A stretch of 64,000 nt of DNA, from positions 2,046,001-2,110,000 of the forward strand of contig CAVYOE010000001.1 of assembly GCA_963770155.1 (NCBI GenBank). The letters run 5' to 3'. The translations under genes and the position numbers were made by a program. Source of the DNA: CAVYOE01 sp963770155. GTDB taxonomy: Bacteria > Actinomycetota > Thermoleophilia > Solirubrobacterales > 70-9. Every line of letters starts with the position of its first letter. Within the stretch, counting starts at the first letter, position 1. Positions 53,978 to 62,012 of the stretch are shown here, piece by piece. The notes under the pieces are model-generated. The model had not been told where the DNA came from. It worked only from the letters and a program-made list of their open reading frames with translations, and did not search any database.

Positions 53978-54475
53978 GTGGCCGAATACCGCTTCCTGAC
54001 CACCTGGCTGCTCGCCGCCGAGCGTGGCCGGGTCTGGGACGCGATCTACGACTCCGAGCGCTGGCCGGAGTGGTGGGAGGGGGTGCTGGAGGCAGAGAAG
54101 CTCGAGGAGGGGGACGAGGCCGGAGTCGGCCAGTACGGCCGCTACGTCTGGAAGGCGAAGCTGCCCTACAAGGTCGAGTTCTTCGTCCGCACGACCAGGG
54201 TGGAGGAGCCGCACCTGCTCGAGGGAGATGCCGAGGGTGAGCTTGCCGGGATTGGACGCTGGCGTTTTTTCGAGAATGCCGGCGAGCAGGCGCGCTCGCG
54301 GCCAGCCACCACCGCGGTCACCTACGAGTGGAACGTGCAGACCACGCGGCCCTGGATGAACCTGCTGGCGCCGCTGGCGCGCCCCGCATTCGCCGCAAAC
54401 CACGACTACGTCATGCGCAATGGCGGCGTCGGCCTGGCGAAATTGCTCGGGGCGGAGCTCTTGGCGGCCGACTGA
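53978..54475 (+). CDS. SRPBCC-family (polyketide cyclase/START-like) protein
   Basis: 165-aa helix-grip protein: YRFLTTWLLAAERGRVWDAIYDSERWPEWWEGV is the classic SRPBCC opening, then alternating strands (RYVWKAKLPYKVEFFVRTTRVE, TAVTYEWNVQTTRPWMN) and a long C-terminal helix. It offers a hydrophobic pocket for an unknown ligand. GTG start 13 nt after the ASCH gene, so the two are probably one transcript. Confidence 0.83.
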   Translation: MAEYRFLTTWLLAAERGRVWDAIYDSERWPEWWEGVLEAEKLEEGDEAGVGQYGRYVWKAKLPYKVEFFVRTTRVEEPHLLEGDAEGELAGIGRWRFFENAGEQARSRPATTAVTYEWNVQTTRPWMNLLAPLARPAFAANHDYVMRNGGVGLAKLLGAELLAAD

Positions 54476-54511
54476 GGCTTCGCCGAAACGCCGGCTTGCT
54501 TAATATTGGCC

Positions 54512-54538
54512 TTGGCACTCTCGATGTGAGAGTGCCAA
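54512..54538 (+). promoter_or_regulatory. CIRCE operator (HrcA binding site) of groESL
   Basis: TTGGCACTC-N9-GAGTGCCAA is a perfect inverted repeat with the standard 9-nt spacer. TAATAT (54501-54506) just upstream is a suitable -10, placing the transcript start at the operator. HrcA should repress this operon in the absence of heat stress. Confidence 0.92.
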
Positions 54539-54589
54539 CGCACAGCAAGAACTTCAAAGCCACTCAGATCTACGCACGGAGGTAGACGC

Positions 54590-54874
54590 ATGAAGTTGAA
54601 GCCGCTGGGCGATCGACTGATCGTCGAAGCGACAGATGAAGATGAGACCACCGCGAGCGGGATTGTCCTGCCCGATACCGCCAAGGAGAAGCCGCAGCGC
54701 GGCAAGGTCGTGGCGGTCGGGGACGGCCCGATCGAGGATGGCAAGCGCCGCCCCATGGATGTCAAGGCCGGCGACGAGATTCTCTACTCGAAATACGGCG
54801 GCACGGAGATCACCGTGGAGGGCGACGAGCTGCTCGTCCTGCGCGAGTCCGATGTGCTGGCCAAGGTCGAGTAG
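54590..54874 (+). CDS. groES: Co-chaperonin GroES
   Basis: 94-aa lid subunit of the GroEL/GroES chaperonin. LKPLGDRLIVEATDEDETTASGIVLPDTAKEKP holds the mobile loop that docks on GroEL. GKVVAVGDG and YSKYGGTEI are standard strands. GGAGG lies 7 nt before the ATG. A CIRCE element precedes the operon and groEL follows after 47 nt. Confidence 0.96.
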   Translation: MKLKPLGDRLIVEATDEDETTASGIVLPDTAKEKPQRGKVVAVGDGPIEDGKRRPMDVKAGDEILYSKYGGTEITVEGDELLVLRESDVLAKVE

Positions 54875-54921
54875 GACCGGCCCAAGCAACCCAACTTAAG
54901 GAACGAAGGAGGAACCAACAG

Positions 54922-56562
54922 ATGGCTCACAAGGAGCTCAAGTACGACGAGGAGGCACGCGCGGCCCTGCAGGCCGGGGTCGACGGCGTGGCCGACGCGG
55001 TGAAGGTGACGCTCGGCCCGAAGGGCCGCTACGTCGTCCTCGACAAGAAGTTCGGCGCGCCGACGATCACCAACGATGGCGTCACGATCGCCCGCGAGAT
55101 CGAGCTCGAGGACGTGTTCGAGAACCAGGGTGCCCAGCTGGTGCGCGAGGTCGCTACGGCGACCAATGATGTCGCCGGCGACGGCACCACAACCGCGACC
55201 CTGCTCGCGCAGACGATCGTCAGCAAGGGCCTCAAGAACGTCGCGGCCGGAGCCAACCCGCTCGGCTTGCGGCGCGGCATCGAGCAGGCGGTCGAGCAGG
55301 TCGTCGCTCAGCTGCGCGAGAAGCAGTCCAAGGACGTCGGCGGCAAGGAGCAGATCGCCCGCGTGGCGGCCATCTCCGCGGCCGACGACGAGATCGGCAA
55401 CATCATCGCCGACGCGATCGACAAGGTCGGCAAGGACGGTGTGGTCAATGTCGAGGAAGGCCAGACCTTCGGGATGGAGCTCGAGTTCACCGAAGGGATG
55501 CAGTTCGACAAGGGCTACATCTCGCCGTACATGGTCACCGACCAAGACCGGATGGAGGCCGTACTCGACGAGCCCTACGTTCTGATCGCGAACCAGAAGA
55601 TCGGCTCGGTCCGCGACCTGCTGCCGGTGCTGGAGCAGGTGATGCAAGGTGGCAAGCCGCTCGTGATCGTCGCCGAGGACGTCGAGGGCGAGGCCCTTGC
55701 CACCCTGGTGGTGAACAAGCTCCGCGGCACCTTCACCGGGGTTGCCGTGAAGGCACCCGGGTTCGGCGACCGCCGCAAGCGGATGCTCGAGGACATCGGC
55801 ATCCTCACCGGTGGCGACGTGATCACCGAGGAGATGGGGCTGAAGCTGGAGAACACGAAGGTCGAACAGCTCGGCACCGCTCGCCGCGTCGTCGTCTCCA
55901 AGGACACCACCACGATCATCGATGGTGGTGGCGACTCGAAGGAGATCAAGGGCCGCATCGGCCAGATCAAGTCGGAGATCGAGAACACCGACTCCGATTT
56001 CGACCGCGAGAAGCTGCAGGAGCGGCTGGCGAAGCTGGCCGGCGGCGTCGCGGTGGTCAAGGTCGGCGCCGCCACCGAGACGGAAATGAAGGAGAAGAAG
56101 CACCGCGTCGAGGACGCCCTCCAGGCGACCCGCGCGGCGCTCGAGGAAGGGATCGTCCCCGGCGGCGGCGTTGCGTTGCTCAACGCCGAGGACGCTGTCG
56201 ACCTCGAGTCCTACAAGGACGACGACGAGCGCACCGGCGCAGCGATCATCAAGGACTCGCTCGCCGAGCCGCTCCGCCAGATCGGCGAGAACTCCGGGTT
56301 CGAGGGCTCGGTCGTGGTCAACAAGGTGCGCGAGATGAAGGCCGGCGAGGGCCTGAACGCGGCCTCCGGTGACTACGGCGACCTGATCGCCGACGGGGTC
56401 ATCGACCCGACCATGGTCACCCGCTCGGCGCTACAGAACGCCGCCTCGATCGCCAAGAACATCCTCACCACCGAGGCGATCGTGGCCGAGCCGCCCGAGA
56501 AGGACGGCGCCGGCGCCGGAATGCCCGGTGGTGGCATGCCGGACATGGGTGGGATGATGTAG
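54922..56562 (+). CDS. groEL: Chaperonin GroEL
   Basis: 546-aa 60-kDa chaperonin. Nucleotide-binding segments KVTLGPKGRYVVLDKKFG and VAGDGTTTATLLAQ, with GGGVALLN, are intact, and the tail ends in the usual Gly-Met repeats (GGGMPDMGGMM), the version of the housekeeping chaperonin rather than the His-tailed paralogue. GAAGGAGGAA precedes the ATG. A strong terminator follows. Confidence 0.97.
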   Translation: MAHKELKYDEEARAALQAGVDGVADAVKVTLGPKGRYVVLDKKFGAPTITNDGVTIAREIELEDVFENQGAQLVREVATATNDVAGDGTTTATLLAQTIVSKGLKNVAAGANPLGLRRGIEQAVEQVVAQLREKQSKDVGGKEQIARVAAISAADDEIGNIIADAIDKVGKDGVVNVEEGQTFGMELEFTEGMQFDKGYISPYMVTDQDRMEAVLDEPYVLIANQKIGSVRDLLPVLEQVMQGGKPLVIVAEDVEGEALATLVVNKLRGTFTGVAVKAPGFGDRRKRMLEDIGILTGGDVITEEMGLKLENTKVEQLGTARRVVVSKDTTTIIDGGGDSKEIKGRIGQIKSEIENTDSDFDREKLQERLAKLAGGVAVVKVGAATETEMKEKKHRVEDALQATRAALEEGIVPGGGVALLNAEDAVDLESYKDDDERTGAAIIKDSLAEPLRQIGENSGFEGSVVVNKVREMKAGEGLNAASGDYGDLIADGVIDPTMVTRSALQNAASIAKNILTTEAIVAEPPEKDGAGAGMPGGGMPDMGGMM

Positions 56563-56610
56563 CGCTTCGGCGCGCTAGGCTCGTCTCAACAGGCGAGTGT
56601 TGCTTTTCGA

Positions 56611-56635
56611 GAGGCCCGCGAAAGCGGGCCTCTTT
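56611..56635 (+). terminator. Rho-independent terminator of groESL
   Basis: GAGGCCCGC-GAAA-GCGGGCCTC forms a 9-bp perfect hairpin with a GNRA loop, followed by TTT. It lies 48 bp after the groEL stop and 20 bp before the convergent propeller gene. Confidence 0.85.
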
Positions 56636-56654
56636 CGTGGCTGAAGGGCTTCGG

Positions 56655-58583
56655 CTACTTCTTCTTGTCAGGCTTCGCCACGTAACGCAGCTTGGTGCGG
56701 CCGACGGTCATGACCTGTGGCTTCTTCTTGCCCTTTTCGTTGATCGTGATGCCGCCCTCGAACACGCGGAACTCCGTTGAACCGTCGCAGCGGTTGGTGG
56801 TGATCCACCCGGTGCCGCGGACCGTGGCCGAGCCGCGGAAGCCGGTGGTGCGGAACCGCCCCCGGCCCTTTGCGAAGAGGGTGTTTCCGCGGGCTGCGCT
56901 CGACGCCAGCGGGCCTAGGGACGTGAGCGCGGCGCGAGCGCTCTTCTTGCCTTTGCCCTTCTTCTTGCCGCATCTCGGCTTGGTCAGGAATGCGGTCAGA
57001 TAGGGGTCGCCCCCCGCCTTCTGGCGGACCTTGAAGCTGCCCACGTAGTACTTGATTGATTCGCGGACGCCCTGGTGAATATCGGTCAGCTCCACGCGGC
57101 CGCTCTTGACCGCGATCGTGCTCCCGACCGGGATCTTGTCGGAGTGGAGCAGCTCGCCGAAGCGCTTCTGGCCCTTCGACTTGATCAGCGTCTTGCCCTG
57201 CAGGGGACGCACGTTGACGTCTGCGCCCTGGGTCGGGAGGCCGGGTTCGGAGATCTCACGCCTGAAGATGTCGAGCGTCGCGTCGTTGTCCTCGGTGCTC
57301 AGGTTCGTCGCTCGCGACGCGAAGACGAGAAAGCTGCCGTGGCCCGCGAAATCGGGCTGGATCGAGGGCGAGTTGGCGCCCGCCCCGAGCGCCCCCGAGG
57401 CGCGGCTGGCTACGAACATCGTCTGGTTCAGCCGGTCGCGGATGTAAAGGTCCGGCGGAGCGGGGGCGACGCCCTCGGCGAGCGCCGGATCCGCAGCACC
57501 GAGGATGACAAAGCGCGAGTTCCCCATCGCCAGTTCTCCCGTTCCTCCCAGAGCCTTGTCCCCATTCTGCCCCGACTGGCGGCTGATCAGCTCGGTCGAT
57601 CCGAAGACGACGTCCTTGGCGAAGACATCCGCGGCGCCGTCGGGGTCCCCGGGGGAGAGGTTGGTCGCGACGGAGCTGAATGACACCGCAAGTCCGTCCC
57701 TCGCCATCGACGGGGCGCCGGAGGGCCCGTTGGCCTGCTGCCCGGTGGAAGTTGTACTCGCGAGACCCACCGAGCCACCTGTGCTGACGAAGACATCGTT
57801 GACGCCGTTGGCGTCCGGCGCCATATCGCTGCCGGTGCTCTCGAAGGCGACCTTGTTGCCGGCGGCGGAGATCGACGCGTTCCGGGAGGCGCCGTTGCTC
57901 GTCGTGCCGGAATCACCGGCGACATGGCTGCCGATGCCGGTGGAGGCAGCAGCGACGTTGCGGATGAACACGTCGTCGCTGCCGTTGCTGTCGTTCGTCC
58001 CAGGGACAAACTCTTCGGAGTCGGAGTCGTCGTGGAAGGTGACAAAGGCGCCGCCGTTCGACACGGACGGGTTCCTCCCCTCGCAAACGGCGCAGGGGCC
58101 CGCCGGTGCGCTGACACAGACCGTCGTGTTGTTGTCCATATTGCGGAGATAGACATCGACGCTCGCGCCGACATTGCAGGCCGGGAGGTTCGTGGCCGCG
58201 GTTTCAAAGGCGACGAAATGTCCGTCGGGCGAGATCGCCGGATTGGTGGAGGCGGCGTTCGCGATCGCGCCGGCCGGGCCGTTGGTCCTACTGACGAGCG
58301 TGGTGGTCCCGGCACAGACGTCGCGGACGAAGACCTGCGTGGTCGTAACCACGTCGCCGGTCAGATTGGTGGCCGCCGAGGCAAACGCCACCCGGCATCC
58401 GTCGTCAGAGATCGAGGGGAGCGAGCTGTCGCCGTTCCCGGCCGCGCCCGCGGCTCCGTTCGCGCGGCTGACCAGGACAACGTCGTCGACTGCGGCGAAT
58501 GCAGCGGGCGCCGCAAGCAGCGACGCGATTGCCGCAAGCCCAGCCACTCCTGCCCCAAACATCCCTCTAAATCCCTGATTCAC
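56655..58583 (-). CDS. Secreted beta-propeller protein with FecR-like C-terminal domain
   Basis: 642-aa exported protein. A signal peptide (ending PAAFA) leads into a TolB/WD-like propeller. Its repeats contain PSISDDGCRVAFASAATNL, ISPDGHFVAFETAATNL, ISAAGNKVAFESTG and similar, each with an S-x-x-G-x-x-V-x-F blade start. Residues about 445-520 resemble a FecR-type domain (FGELLHSDKIPVGSTIAVKSGRVELTD). A Cys/Lys block (CGKKKGKGKK) and the C-terminus RYVAKPDKKK follow. GTG 58583 has GGAGGG 7 nt upstream. A surface or periplasmic sensor or scaffold is likely. Confidence 0.75.
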   Translation of the reverse strand: MNQGFRGMFGAGVAGLAAIASLLAAPAAFAAVDDVVLVSRANGAAGAAGNGDSSLPSISDDGCRVAFASAATNLTGDVVTTTQVFVRDVCAGTTTLVSRTNGPAGAIANAASTNPAISPDGHFVAFETAATNLPACNVGASVDVYLRNMDNNTTVCVSAPAGPCAVCEGRNPSVSNGGAFVTFHDDSDSEEFVPGTNDSNGSDDVFIRNVAAASTGIGSHVAGDSGTTSNGASRNASISAAGNKVAFESTGSDMAPDANGVNDVFVSTGGSVGLASTTSTGQQANGPSGAPSMARDGLAVSFSSVATNLSPGDPDGAADVFAKDVVFGSTELISRQSGQNGDKALGGTGELAMGNSRFVILGAADPALAEGVAPAPPDLYIRDRLNQTMFVASRASGALGAGANSPSIQPDFAGHGSFLVFASRATNLSTEDNDATLDIFRREISEPGLPTQGADVNVRPLQGKTLIKSKGQKRFGELLHSDKIPVGSTIAVKSGRVELTDIHQGVRESIKYYVGSFKVRQKAGGDPYLTAFLTKPRCGKKKGKGKKSARAALTSLGPLASSAARGNTLFAKGRGRFRTTGFRGSATVRGTGWITTNRCDGSTEFRVFEGGITINEKGKKKPQVMTVGRTKLRYVAKPDKKK

Positions 58584-58649
58584 TCCATGTCCCTCCGTTG
58601 AAGACAACTGATTCTAGGGCCGATCAGGGCCTCCGTGTAAGATGACTTA

Positions 58650-58746
58650 TCCCTGCAGATCCCCCTCTGCAGGTACCCCCAGCGTCTCTCGCCTCGGCGA
58701 GGGGCGTAACCCCCCTACAAAAGGCCCGGGCTTGCCCGGGCCTTTT
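58650..58746 (+). ncRNA. Candidate 6C-type small RNA
   Basis: A compact structured element ending in a strong terminator. Hairpin 1 is CCTGCAG/CTGCAGG (58652-58673) with the loop ATCCCCCT. Next come the single-stranded TACCCCCA, hairpin 2 (12 pairable bases, 58682-58707), and AACCCCCCTA, then the terminator. Two hairpins plus repeated C runs before an intrinsic terminator match the actinobacterial 6C RNA class (B11 in mycobacteria). TAAGAT at 58638-58643 can serve as -10. The C runs could pair with G-rich ribosome-binding sites. Confidence 0.6.
58719..58746 (+). terminator. Strong intrinsic terminator of the 6C-like RNA (symmetrical)
   Basis: AAAAGGCCCGGGC-TT-GCCCGGGCCTTTT is a perfect 13-bp inverted repeat with A and T tracts on both sides. 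It can end transcription from both directions, including the epimerase gene on the minus strand. Confidence 0.85.
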
Positions 58747-58764
58747 GGTTCCCGGCGGCGAGCC

Positions 58765-59640
58765 TCAGGCGCCGAGGACGTCGGCCATCGACCGCGGCTT
58801 CACTCCGAGCCGCTCGGCATCGGCCGTTCCCTTCGCGCTGGTCATCGGGACCTCCATCAGCTCGGCTTCCTCCCAGGTGGCGAAGGCGGTGGAGCCGGCC
58901 ACCAGCTCCGCGGCCTCCAGGCCCGCACGCACGAGTGGCAGCGGGACGTGAACCAACGGCCGTTCGCGCCCGGCCGCCCGAGCCACCAGCGCCGCCATCT
59001 GCTCGTAGGTGAGCGTGTCGGGGCCTGCCAGCTCGAATCGTTCTCCGGCGCCGCCGCTCCCATTCAAGGCAGCGGCGACACAGCTGGCGACATCGCGGGA
59101 GGAGATCGGTTGGTACCGCGCTCGACCTGAGCCGGAAACCGGAATCGCCGGCAACAGCGCCAGCCGCTCCATCAGGCTGATCCAGGGGTCGCCCGGCGCG
59201 TAGACGATCGATGGGGCGAACACGATCGTATCCAGCGGCGAGGCCTCGACAGCGCGCTCGGCGAGCGCCTTCGCCCGGAAGAAGCGCGTCCGCTGGAACT
59301 GGCTCGCGTTGATTGCCGAGAAGAAGAAGAACCGCTTCACACCCGCCCGGCGTGCCGCCCGAAGGAGGCGCAGCGTCCCCAGCCCGTTCAGCTCCTCGAT
59401 CGTGCCGCGCGGCTGGTCCCGGATCGTCGCTGCCAGGTGGACCACGGTGTCGACACCGCGGAGGGCATTGCGCATCGAGAAGGGGTCGGCGAGATCACCG
59501 AGTGCGATCTGCACGTTGACGCGCTCGACACCCAGACGTCGCGGGTCACGGACCAGCGCGCGGACGCGCTCCCCGCTTCGAACCAGCATCGGCAGCAGCT
59601 CCCCACCGATCAGGCCGGTGGCGCCCGTGAGCAGAATCAT
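58765..59640 (-). CDS. NAD(P)-dependent epimerase/NmrA-like (NDUFA9-type) protein
   Basis: 291-aa atypical extended SDR. MILLTGATGLIGGELLPMLVRSGE is the cofactor loop, GDLADPFSMRNALRGVDTVVHLAA follows, and FFFFSAINASQFQRTRFFRAKALAERAV replaces the normal Tyr-x3-Lys site (Arg/Lys only). This is like the NDUFA9 and SDR_a5 groups that bind NAD(P)H but may not be catalytic. ATG 59640 is chosen because TAGAGT lies 7 nt upstream. GTG 59649 would lie inside that hexamer region. Confidence 0.8.
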   Translation of the reverse strand: MILLTGATGLIGGELLPMLVRSGERVRALVRDPRRLGVERVNVQIALGDLADPFSMRNALRGVDTVVHLAATIRDQPRGTIEELNGLGTLRLLRAARRAGVKRFFFFSAINASQFQRTRFFRAKALAERAVEASPLDTIVFAPSIVYAPGDPWISLMERLALLPAIPVSGSGRARYQPISSRDVASCVAAALNGSGGAGERFELAGPDTLTYEQMAALVARAAGRERPLVHVPLPLVRAGLEAAELVAGSTAFATWEEAELMEVPMTSAKGTADAERLGVKPRSMADVLGA

Positions 59641-59647
59641 CCCCGCC

Positions 59648-59653
59648 ACTCTA
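59648..59653 (-). promoter_or_regulatory. -10 element of a leaderless promoter for the epimerase gene
   Basis: On the minus strand TAGAGT is followed after 7 nt by ATG 59640. No SD sequence. Confidence 0.45.
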
Positions 59654-59759
59654 GTGCCGCCCGACGGGCACTTTTGTCCCGCACACGCGGTCGATTTGCT
59701 AACCCCGGATCGTGCCTGCGCAGGAAGGCGACTTGGGGTCCCCTAGAATGGTGCCGCCC

Positions 59760-60026
59760 ATGACCTACGTCATTGCCGAACCCTGCATCGGGGAAAAAGA
59801 CAACTCCTGCGTCGAGGTCTGTCCGGTCGACTGCATCCATCCGACTCCGGACGAGCCCGACTACGACAACCAGGAGCAGCTCTACATCGACCCCGACGAG
59901 TGCATCGACTGCGACGCCTGCGTCGAGGCCTGCCCGGTCGACGCCTGCTTTGCCGAGGACCAGCTCCCCGACGAGTGGTCCAAGTACATCGAGATCAACG
60001 CCAAGTACTACTCGAAGGCCAGCTAG
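59760..60026 (+). CDS. 7Fe (3Fe-4S/4Fe-4S) ferredoxin, FdxA-like
   Basis: 88-aa electron carrier. The first cluster has C9-x7-C17-x3-C21 with C25-P region (CVEVCPVDC), the second C48-x2-C51-x2-C54-x3-C58-P (ECIDCDACVEACP). This is the 7Fe ferredoxin of actinobacteria that feeds P450s, sulfite reductase or other oxidoreductases. TAGAAT lies 10 nt before ATG 59760. In-frame reading upstream to 59712 is not supported. Confidence 0.92.
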   Translation: MTYVIAEPCIGEKDNSCVEVCPVDCIHPTPDEPDYDNQEQLYIDPDECIDCDACVEACPVDACFAEDQLPDEWSKYIEINAKYYSKAS

Positions 60027-60054
60027 CCGGACCTGCGCCGGCGGCGTTTCCCTA

Positions 60055-61206
60055 TTAGGCCATCGGCAGCGGAGTGCCGCTGACGCCGGCGCCATTGGGC
60101 GCAGCGGCGGGTGCCGCCGTCTGCATCACGGGAAGCTCCACTGGCGTCGCGGCGATGATGCCGCGAACCGCGTCGCGGATCGCCTGAGCGGCGGGGTCGT
60201 CCGGCTCGGCGGTGACCAGAGGCGTGCCTTTGTCGGCGTGCTCGCGCAGCTCCCCGGACAGCGGCACCTTGCCGAGCAGGGGCGTCTCGAGCTCATCGGC
60301 AAGCAGCTGCCCGCCGCCCTCGCCGAACACGGCCATCCGCTCGCCATCGGGGCCGGTGAATGCCGACATGTTCTCGATCACCCCGAGGATCTCGAGATCC
60401 ACCTTCGCCGCCATCTGTGCGGCGCGCTTGGCCACACTCTGCGCCGCCGGCTGCGGGGTGGTCACGATCAGCATCTTCGCCTGGGGCAACAGCTGGGCGA
60501 GCGTCATCGAGACGTCGCCGGTGCCGGGCGGCAGGTCGAGCAGCAGATAATCGAGCTCACCCCAATCGACGTCCTCGAGGAACTGCTGGATCGCCTTGTG
60601 GAGCATCGGCCCGCGCCAGACGACCGCCGCGTCCTCCTCGACGAAGTAGCCGATCGACATGGTTTTCGGGCCCGTGGGCGCCACCGGCGGGATGATCTTG
60701 CGCTCGGGTGATACCTCCGGCTTGCGGTTGATCCCGAGCATGCGCGGGATCGAGTAGCCGTAGACGTCGCAGTCGAGTGCGCCTGCCGTGTTTCCCTCGG
60801 CAACCAGCGCAGCCGCCAGGTTCGCGGTCATCGTCGACTTGCCCACTCCGCCCTTGCCGGAGGCGACGCAGATCACGTTCTTGACCTGGGCGAGGGTGCC
60901 CTGCGGCAGGCGCCCGCGGCCGAGCTTCTCCTGGAGGCCGGACTTCTCCTGGTCGCTCAGGACGTCGAAGCCGACCTCCACCGCCTCGACGCCGTCGAGG
61001 GAGGAGACCTGCTGGATCACGGCCTGCTGGAAGTGGTTGCGGATCGGGCACCCCGGCGTCGTCAGGGAGACGACCACGTCGACGCGGCCGTCGTCGCCGA
61101 TCTCTATCGAGCGCACCATGCCGAGCTCGACGATCGACCGGCGCAGCTCGGGATCGATCACGGCGGTCAGCTTTTCGGTGATCTGTTCGGTGGTTGGTTT
61201 GGCCAC
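60055..61206 (-). CDS. Mrp/NBP35-family Fe-S cluster carrier ATPase
   Basis: 383-aa P-loop ATPase that helps load Fe-S clusters in the cytoplasm. A DUF59/MIP18 domain covers residues 5-85 (VIDPELRRSIVELGMVRSIEI). The deviant Walker A VASGKGGVGKST is at about 114-125, DCDVYGYSIPRMLG and LLLDLPPGTGDVSMTLAQLL follow. The CPxC pair that carries a cluster in most Mrp proteins (in the ENMS-F region) is replaced by GPDG, as in mycobacterial Mrp. The Ala/Pro tail is disordered. GTG 61206 is preferred, ATG 61239 possible. Confidence 0.9.
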   Translation of the reverse strand: MAKPTTEQITEKLTAVIDPELRRSIVELGMVRSIEIGDDGRVDVVVSLTTPGCPIRNHFQQAVIQQVSSLDGVEAVEVGFDVLSDQEKSGLQEKLGRGRLPQGTLAQVKNVICVASGKGGVGKSTMTANLAAALVAEGNTAGALDCDVYGYSIPRMLGINRKPEVSPERKIIPPVAPTGPKTMSIGYFVEEDAAVVWRGPMLHKAIQQFLEDVDWGELDYLLLDLPPGTGDVSMTLAQLLPQAKMLIVTTPQPAAQSVAKRAAQMAAKVDLEILGVIENMSAFTGPDGERMAVFGEGGGQLLADELETPLLGKVPLSGELREHADKGTPLVTAEPDDPAAQAIRDAVRGIIAATPVELPVMQTAAPAAAPNGAGVSGTPLPMA

Positions 61207-61281
61207 GGGGGGATTCTCGCAGAAGGGGTTACTCGCCATGAAACGCGACAAGCCGGCGGGCACACGGCAAGGCCAGCTTCT

Positions 61282-61316
61282 AAAAAACGACAAGCCGGCC
61301 ATTGGCCGGCTTGTCG
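61282..61316 (-). terminator. Intrinsic terminator on the minus strand
   Basis: CGACAAGCCGGCC-ATT-GGCCGGCTTGTCG (61288-61316) forms a 13-bp perfect stem. On the minus strand it is followed by six T residues, so it terminates the coiled-coil gene upstream. A second copy of its 12-base arm lies at 61246-61257, before the Mrp start. Confidence 0.88.
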
Positions 61317-61408
61317 AGGGAGGAGAGGTTGCTGCTTCTGCTGGCGAGGTATGTGTGCCAGCAGATCTCTCCGGGCGGCGCCTCTCCGGTCGGCGCCCGG
61401 GCTAAGCC

Positions 61409-61837
61409 CTAGACGAGCTCGCGGGCACGCTCCTGGGTCTTGTTGGTGCGCTCGCGGGCCTGGTTGGTCACGCGCTTCAGCGTCGGCTCGACGCGCTTGC
61501 GGGTGGCCTTGGCCTGCTCGACCAGCTGCTTGCGGGCCTTCTCGCCGCGCCTCTCGACGGACTGAAGGCCACGCTCCACCTGTCCGGGGAGCTTCGTGCG
61601 GACCTCGACACCGCGCTTCTCAGCGCGGGCAAGACCCTTCTCGACCCGCCCCCGAAGGACCTTCAGGTCCTTCTCGCGCTGGTCGGCCTTGCGCCACCGC
61701 TCGACCGTCTCGTTGACGGCGTCGCGGACAGCGGCCGGCGTACCGAGAGCGACATGCGTCGCCTTCTCAACGCCCTCAACTGAAGGCTGGGCGGCCTCGG
61801 CGGTTCCGTTCTTGGAAAAGCGATCAAAAACTGACAT
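61409..61837 (-). CDS. Lys/Arg-rich coiled-coil protein (phasin/HBHA-like)
   Basis: 142-aa, highly basic, helical protein: VEKGLARAEKRGVEVRTKL, GLQSVERRGEKARKQLVEQAKATRKRVEPTLKR and ERTNKTQERAREL form long amphipathic heptads. The composition is like the heparin-binding haemagglutinin C-terminus, phasins or nucleoid-associated proteins. The N-terminus (SVFDRFSKNGTAEAAQ) is not a signal peptide. ATG 61837 has GAGGAAG directly upstream. The AT-rich region behind it holds a good promoter, so the gene may be highly expressed. Confidence 0.7.
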   Translation of the reverse strand: MSVFDRFSKNGTAEAAQPSVEGVEKATHVALGTPAAVRDAVNETVERWRKADQREKDLKVLRGRVEKGLARAEKRGVEVRTKLPGQVERGLQSVERRGEKARKQLVEQAKATRKRVEPTLKRVTNQARERTNKTQERARELV

Positions 61838-61881
61838 CTGCTTCCTCAACCCCTTCTGGGTTCGCTTGGCTTATTAGTTCT

Positions 61882-61912
61882 AATCTCATTCGGAAATATA
61901 GCACCGAACGTG
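61882..61912 (-). promoter_or_regulatory. AT-rich promoter region of the coiled-coil gene
   Basis: On the minus strand GTTACA and TATATT are separated by about 16 nt, a good sigma70-like pair in otherwise GC-rich DNA. An imperfect hairpin (TAACC/GGGGCGGTTA arms, 61919-61942) lies just upstream. Exact boundaries are approximate. Confidence 0.4.
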
Positions 61913-62012
61913 TGTTTGTAACCCGCCCCTGAGGGGCGGTTACACCAAACTGCGAAGTCTTCGGCCTACCCGGCCGGCAATCAGCTAATCGGGCTCGGCG
62001 TGCCGGTGGGCC

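Noticed and set aside
59649..59649. GTG 59649 as the epimerase start
   Set aside because: It falls within the predicted -10 element. ATG 59640 keeps the 7-nt spacing seen in other leaderless genes and the natural Rossmann start.
60026..60048. Terminator after the ferredoxin gene
   Set aside because: The stem is only 5 bp (GCCGG/CCGGC), with a separated, short T run. Too weak to call.
61919..61942. Hairpin as an intrinsic terminator for the IMPase gene
   Set aside because: The stem has a bulge and no T tract follows on either strand. It is only noted as part of the AT-rich island.
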